A program made the translations under genes and the position numbers. From Fimbriimonadaceae bacterium (GTDB lineage Bacteria; Armatimonadota; Fimbriimonadia; Fimbriimonadales; Fimbriimonadaceae), in NCBI GenBank assembly GCA_019694835.1, contig JAIBBE010000250.1, positions 1 through 13,438 of the forward strand: a stretch of 13,438 bases of DNA, in the 5' to 3' direction. Positions 11,147 to 13,438 of the stretch are shown piece by piece. The notes beneath the pieces are model-generated. The model was given only the letters and a program-made list of their open reading frames with translations. It made no database searches and was not told where the DNA came from. Every line of letters starts with the position of its first letter. The stretch's first letter is position 1.

Positions 11147-13438
11147 ATGAATCCGCGGGTAGCCACACCATCAAAGATCACTGCATGGTTGGACTGCCCT
11201 CATTACTTGACGCTGCGGACCAAAGTCGATGATGGACAGCTCCCCGAGCCCAGCACAATCTTCGGTTCGTTCTCCCGACTTCTGCAGGCTAAGGGGGCCA
11301 TTCACGAGGCGGAGTGCCTGGAGGCATACGGAAAGGCGGGGCTATCTGTCCACAATGTTCCCGCAAGGCAGGACAGAGAGACCTTTGCAACGTGGGTGGA
11401 CCGCGTCGGAAATCCATTGGCTGAGGGCCCTGACGTCATCTATCAGATGCCGTTCATCCACGACGGCGTGAGAGGTATTGCGGACTTCCTCGAGCGGGTC
11501 GACACCCCGGAGGGGGGCTTCGCTTACGAGCCCGTGGACGCGAAACTGACTCGAGTCGACGCCAAGCCAGGCCATGTCCTGCAGTTGTGTTTCTATGCCG
11601 ATGCGATCGCCGCACTGTACGGCAGCGATCCGGAGCAGATGCATATCCTGCTCGGCTCCGGTCGGCGAGAGACGCTCAAGGTCAACGAGTTCCGTCCATA
11701 CTGGCGGCGGCTTCGCGGACAGCTGGCAGCGGCGCTCGACGCCGGGCCGGAGGCGGGCACCGCTCCCGAGAAGTGCGGGCATTGCGCGTTCTGCGAGTTC
11801 TTTCCGCATTGCGAGGCGCAGTGGCGCGAAGAGGACTCGTTGATCTTCATCCCCGGCATCCGGCCGGCCGAGCGGGCCGCCCTGGCCGTCGCCGAGGTGA
11901 CGCGCTTGGAGCAACTCGGCGGGCTCGATGGCCAGCCTGTCCGGATCCGCGGGCCGCGGCTGGGTTGGTTGGTGGAGCAGGCGAGGCTTCAGGTTCAGGC
12001 CCGTCTCGACAGCGACGGGGCCGCCCCGCCCTTCTCGATCTTGGAGGCCGGGGAGGACGCCAACCTGGGCCGCGGCTTTGAGCTGATGCCCGAGCCCGAT
12101 CCTGGCGATGTCTTCCTCGACTTCGAAGGTCATCCCTTCTGGCGCCCGGACACCGGACTGTTCTTCCTTCTCGGCCTCATCGAACGCAATGAAGCGGGCG
12201 ACTGGGTCTACCGGGACTGGTGGGCCCATGACCGCGACCAGGAAGCTCAGAAGGTTGCCGAACTGGTCGAATACCTGGGCCAGCGACGGGCCCAATTCCC
12301 CGGCATGCACGCCTACCACTACAACCACACCGAACGGACCGCGTTACAGAGCCTGACCCGCGAGCACGGCGTCGCGGAGGCGGAACTGGGCAGGTTGGTG
12401 CAAGCCGGGGTGTTCGTCGATCTATTCGCCGTCGCCCGCAACGCGATCCAGGTCGGCACGGAGTCCTACGGACTCAAAAGCCTGGAGCGACTCACCGACT
12501 ACCAACGGAACCACGACATCGACAAGGGCGCCGGCGCGGTGGTCCGCTACGAGCAGTTCATGGCCGACGGCAACCCGTCTGAGTTGGCGGCGATCGCGGC
12601 TTACAACGAGGACGACGTCCGCGCCACCCGTGCTCTACGCGACTGGCTGATCGCGCATCGACCGGCCGGCCTGCCTTGGCGAGAACCGCCGGAGGAACCC
12701 AACGAGGTCCTCGCCAACATCGACGAGCAGATCGCGGCCTTCCACCAATTCGACGAAGGAACCCCTGAACACCTCCTCGGTGACCTTCTCGGTTACTGGA
12801 CCAACGAGTGGTGGGCCTACCTCATGCCCAAACTCGCCCAATGCCAACAAGACACGAGCGACCTGCTCGAGGTCCGCGACGCGATCGCCGACATGCGCTT
12901 CACCGGCCCCTACCCGCGCTACAGCAAGAAGGGCACCGAGATCGACCCCGGGATGGGGTTCACCTTCCCTGAGCAACAACTCGAGGGCTTCCCGGACATC
13001 GCCGAAGACGACGAAGACACGACTGTCATGTACGTCGACCCGGAGGGCTCGTGGCGGTCGGCCAAGATCGAGCGCCTCGAGCGCGAGGCCGGGCAGTTGG
13101 GCCTGCAGTGGGGCAAGAAGAACCGGGACGCCGGGCACCTGCCGGCCGTCGTGGTCCTGCATCCCTGGGTGCGCACCGAGCCGAAGCGCCTCGCGCTGTC
13201 GGACTTCGGAACCCGCCTCCTGGAGGGCGACTCGCCCAACCCCGTTACCGAGGCTCTTCTGCGCCGAGAATTGCCGCGCTTCCATCCCGGCCACGGACCC
13301 ACCGGCGGGGAGTTCACCGACGACGTCGCCGACATGGCCGGGTGGGCGCCGCACCTGGACCACAGTTACGTCGCCGTACAAGGCCCCCCGGGCACCGGGA
13401 AAACGTTTCGGGCGGCCCACATCGTGCATGCCCTGGTC
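11147..13438 (+). CDS. TM0106-family RecB-like nuclease / RNase H-like / SF1 helicase fusion (5' part)
   Basis: The frame is open to the right edge, so the first 764 residues are seen; family members run well over 1000. Domains in order: a Cas4/RecB-like PD-(D/E)XK nuclease with a HE pair (53-54), D113, VDAK (D131, K133) and QLCFY (146-150); an iron-sulphur-type Cys set, C17 with C210, C213, C216 and C222, as in Cas4 and AddB; an RNase H-like 3'-5' exonuclease domain with DFE (325-327), D425 and YNEDD (486-490); a linker; then Walker A GPPGTGKT (746-753), opening the SF1 (UPF1-like) helicase that continues outside the window. It most likely processes DNA ends in repair or replication, though a defence role is possible next to this island. 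It is high in GC like the left flank, has its own ribosome binding site, and lies 115 bases after the island's last gene. It is probably a resident gene marking the right border. Confidence 0.9.
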   Translation, partial: MNPRVATPSKITAWLDCPHYLTLRTKVDDGQLPEPSTIFGSFSRLLQAKGAIHEAECLEAYGKAGLSVHNVPARQDRETFATWVDRVGNPLAEGPDVIYQMPFIHDGVRGIADFLERVDTPEGGFAYEPVDAKLTRVDAKPGHVLQLCFYADAIAALYGSDPEQMHILLGSGRRETLKVNEFRPYWRRLRGQLAAALDAGPEAGTAPEKCGHCAFCEFFPHCEAQWREEDSLIFIPGIRPAERAALAVAEVTRLEQLGGLDGQPVRIRGPRLGWLVEQARLQVQARLDSDGAAPPFSILEAGEDANLGRGFELMPEPDPGDVFLDFEGHPFWRPDTGLFFLLGLIERNEAGDWVYRDWWAHDRDQEAQKVAELVEYLGQRRAQFPGMHAYHYNHTERTALQSLTREHGVAEAELGRLVQAGVFVDLFAVARNAIQVGTESYGLKSLERLTDYQRNHDIDKGAGAVVRYEQFMADGNPSELAAIAAYNEDDVRATRALRDWLIAHRPAGLPWREPPEEPNEVLANIDEQIAAFHQFDEGTPEHLLGDLLGYWTNEWWAYLMPKLAQCQQDTSDLLEVRDAIADMRFTGPYPRYSKKGTEIDPGMGFTFPEQQLEGFPDIAEDDEDTTVMYVDPEGSWRSAKIERLEREAGQLGLQWGKKNRDAGHLPAVVVLHPWVRTEPKRLALSDFGTRLLEGDSPNPVTEALLRRELPRFHPGHGPTGGEFTDDVADMAGWAPHLDHSYVAVQGPPGTGKTFRAAHIVHALV

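Noticed and set aside
11342..12328. A 328-codon minus-strand open frame opposite the RecB-like gene
   Set aside because: The plus-strand frame carries Cys clusters, nuclease and RNase H-like motifs; the antisense frame is a composition shadow. The same reasoning applies to 12635-13429 and 4448-5071.

Overview
The window looks like chromosomal DNA from a high-GC actinobacterium. The outer genes are GC-rich, with 41 of 60 bases G or C at 12541-12600. GTG and TTG starts follow strong purine-rich ribosome binding sites, and the right-hand gene belongs to the RecB-like nuclease/helicase fusions common in actinobacteria. Between the flanks, about 1.2-11.0 kb, lies a more AT-rich and uneven block (for example 27/60 G+C at 4201-4260 and 25/60 at 6601-6660). 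All of its genes are on the + strand, and all but one are recognisable parts of DNA restriction and modification. I read it as a defence island inserted between two resident genes.

Layout. (1) 3-1001: the 3' part of a coiled-coil protein with a restriction-endonuclease-like domain, ending in a strong hairpin terminator at 1016-1056. (2) 1204-2757: a DUF262 + HNH (GmrSD-type) nuclease, probably its own transcription unit, with a possible leaderless start and a possible terminator at 2775-2797. (3) 2984-11031: a five-gene, same-strand block that is probably one operon. It encodes a cytosine-C5 methyltransferase, a GP88-like double-cysteine-cluster protein, an MmeI-like (type IIL-like) methyltransferase/specificity protein, an SF2 helicase and a GIY-YIG (T5orf172-type) nuclease. 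The last four reading frames overlap at GTGA, 14 bp and ATGA junctions. (4) 11147 to the window end: the first 764 residues of a TM0106-family RecB-like nuclease fused to an SF1 helicase, cut just after its Walker A motif.

How the genes may work together (inference). The MmeI-like protein carries the methyltransferase and target recognition domains, but I cannot find the D...ExK nuclease site of true MmeI enzymes in its N-terminus. The next two genes supply what would be missing: an ATP-driven motor and a separate nuclease. The helicase C-terminus and the GIY-YIG N-terminus share a 35-residue module that aligns without gaps, suggesting that they dock on a common partner or on each other. This would be a split restriction system with recognition and methylation, translocation and cutting on three coupled polypeptides. 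The GP88-like protein has the look of a radical-SAM or Fe-S enzyme and is translationally coupled to the methyltransferase; it is the least explained part. I do not recall a named system with this composition (it is not BREX, DISARM or classical type I/III), but only a database search could establish novelty.
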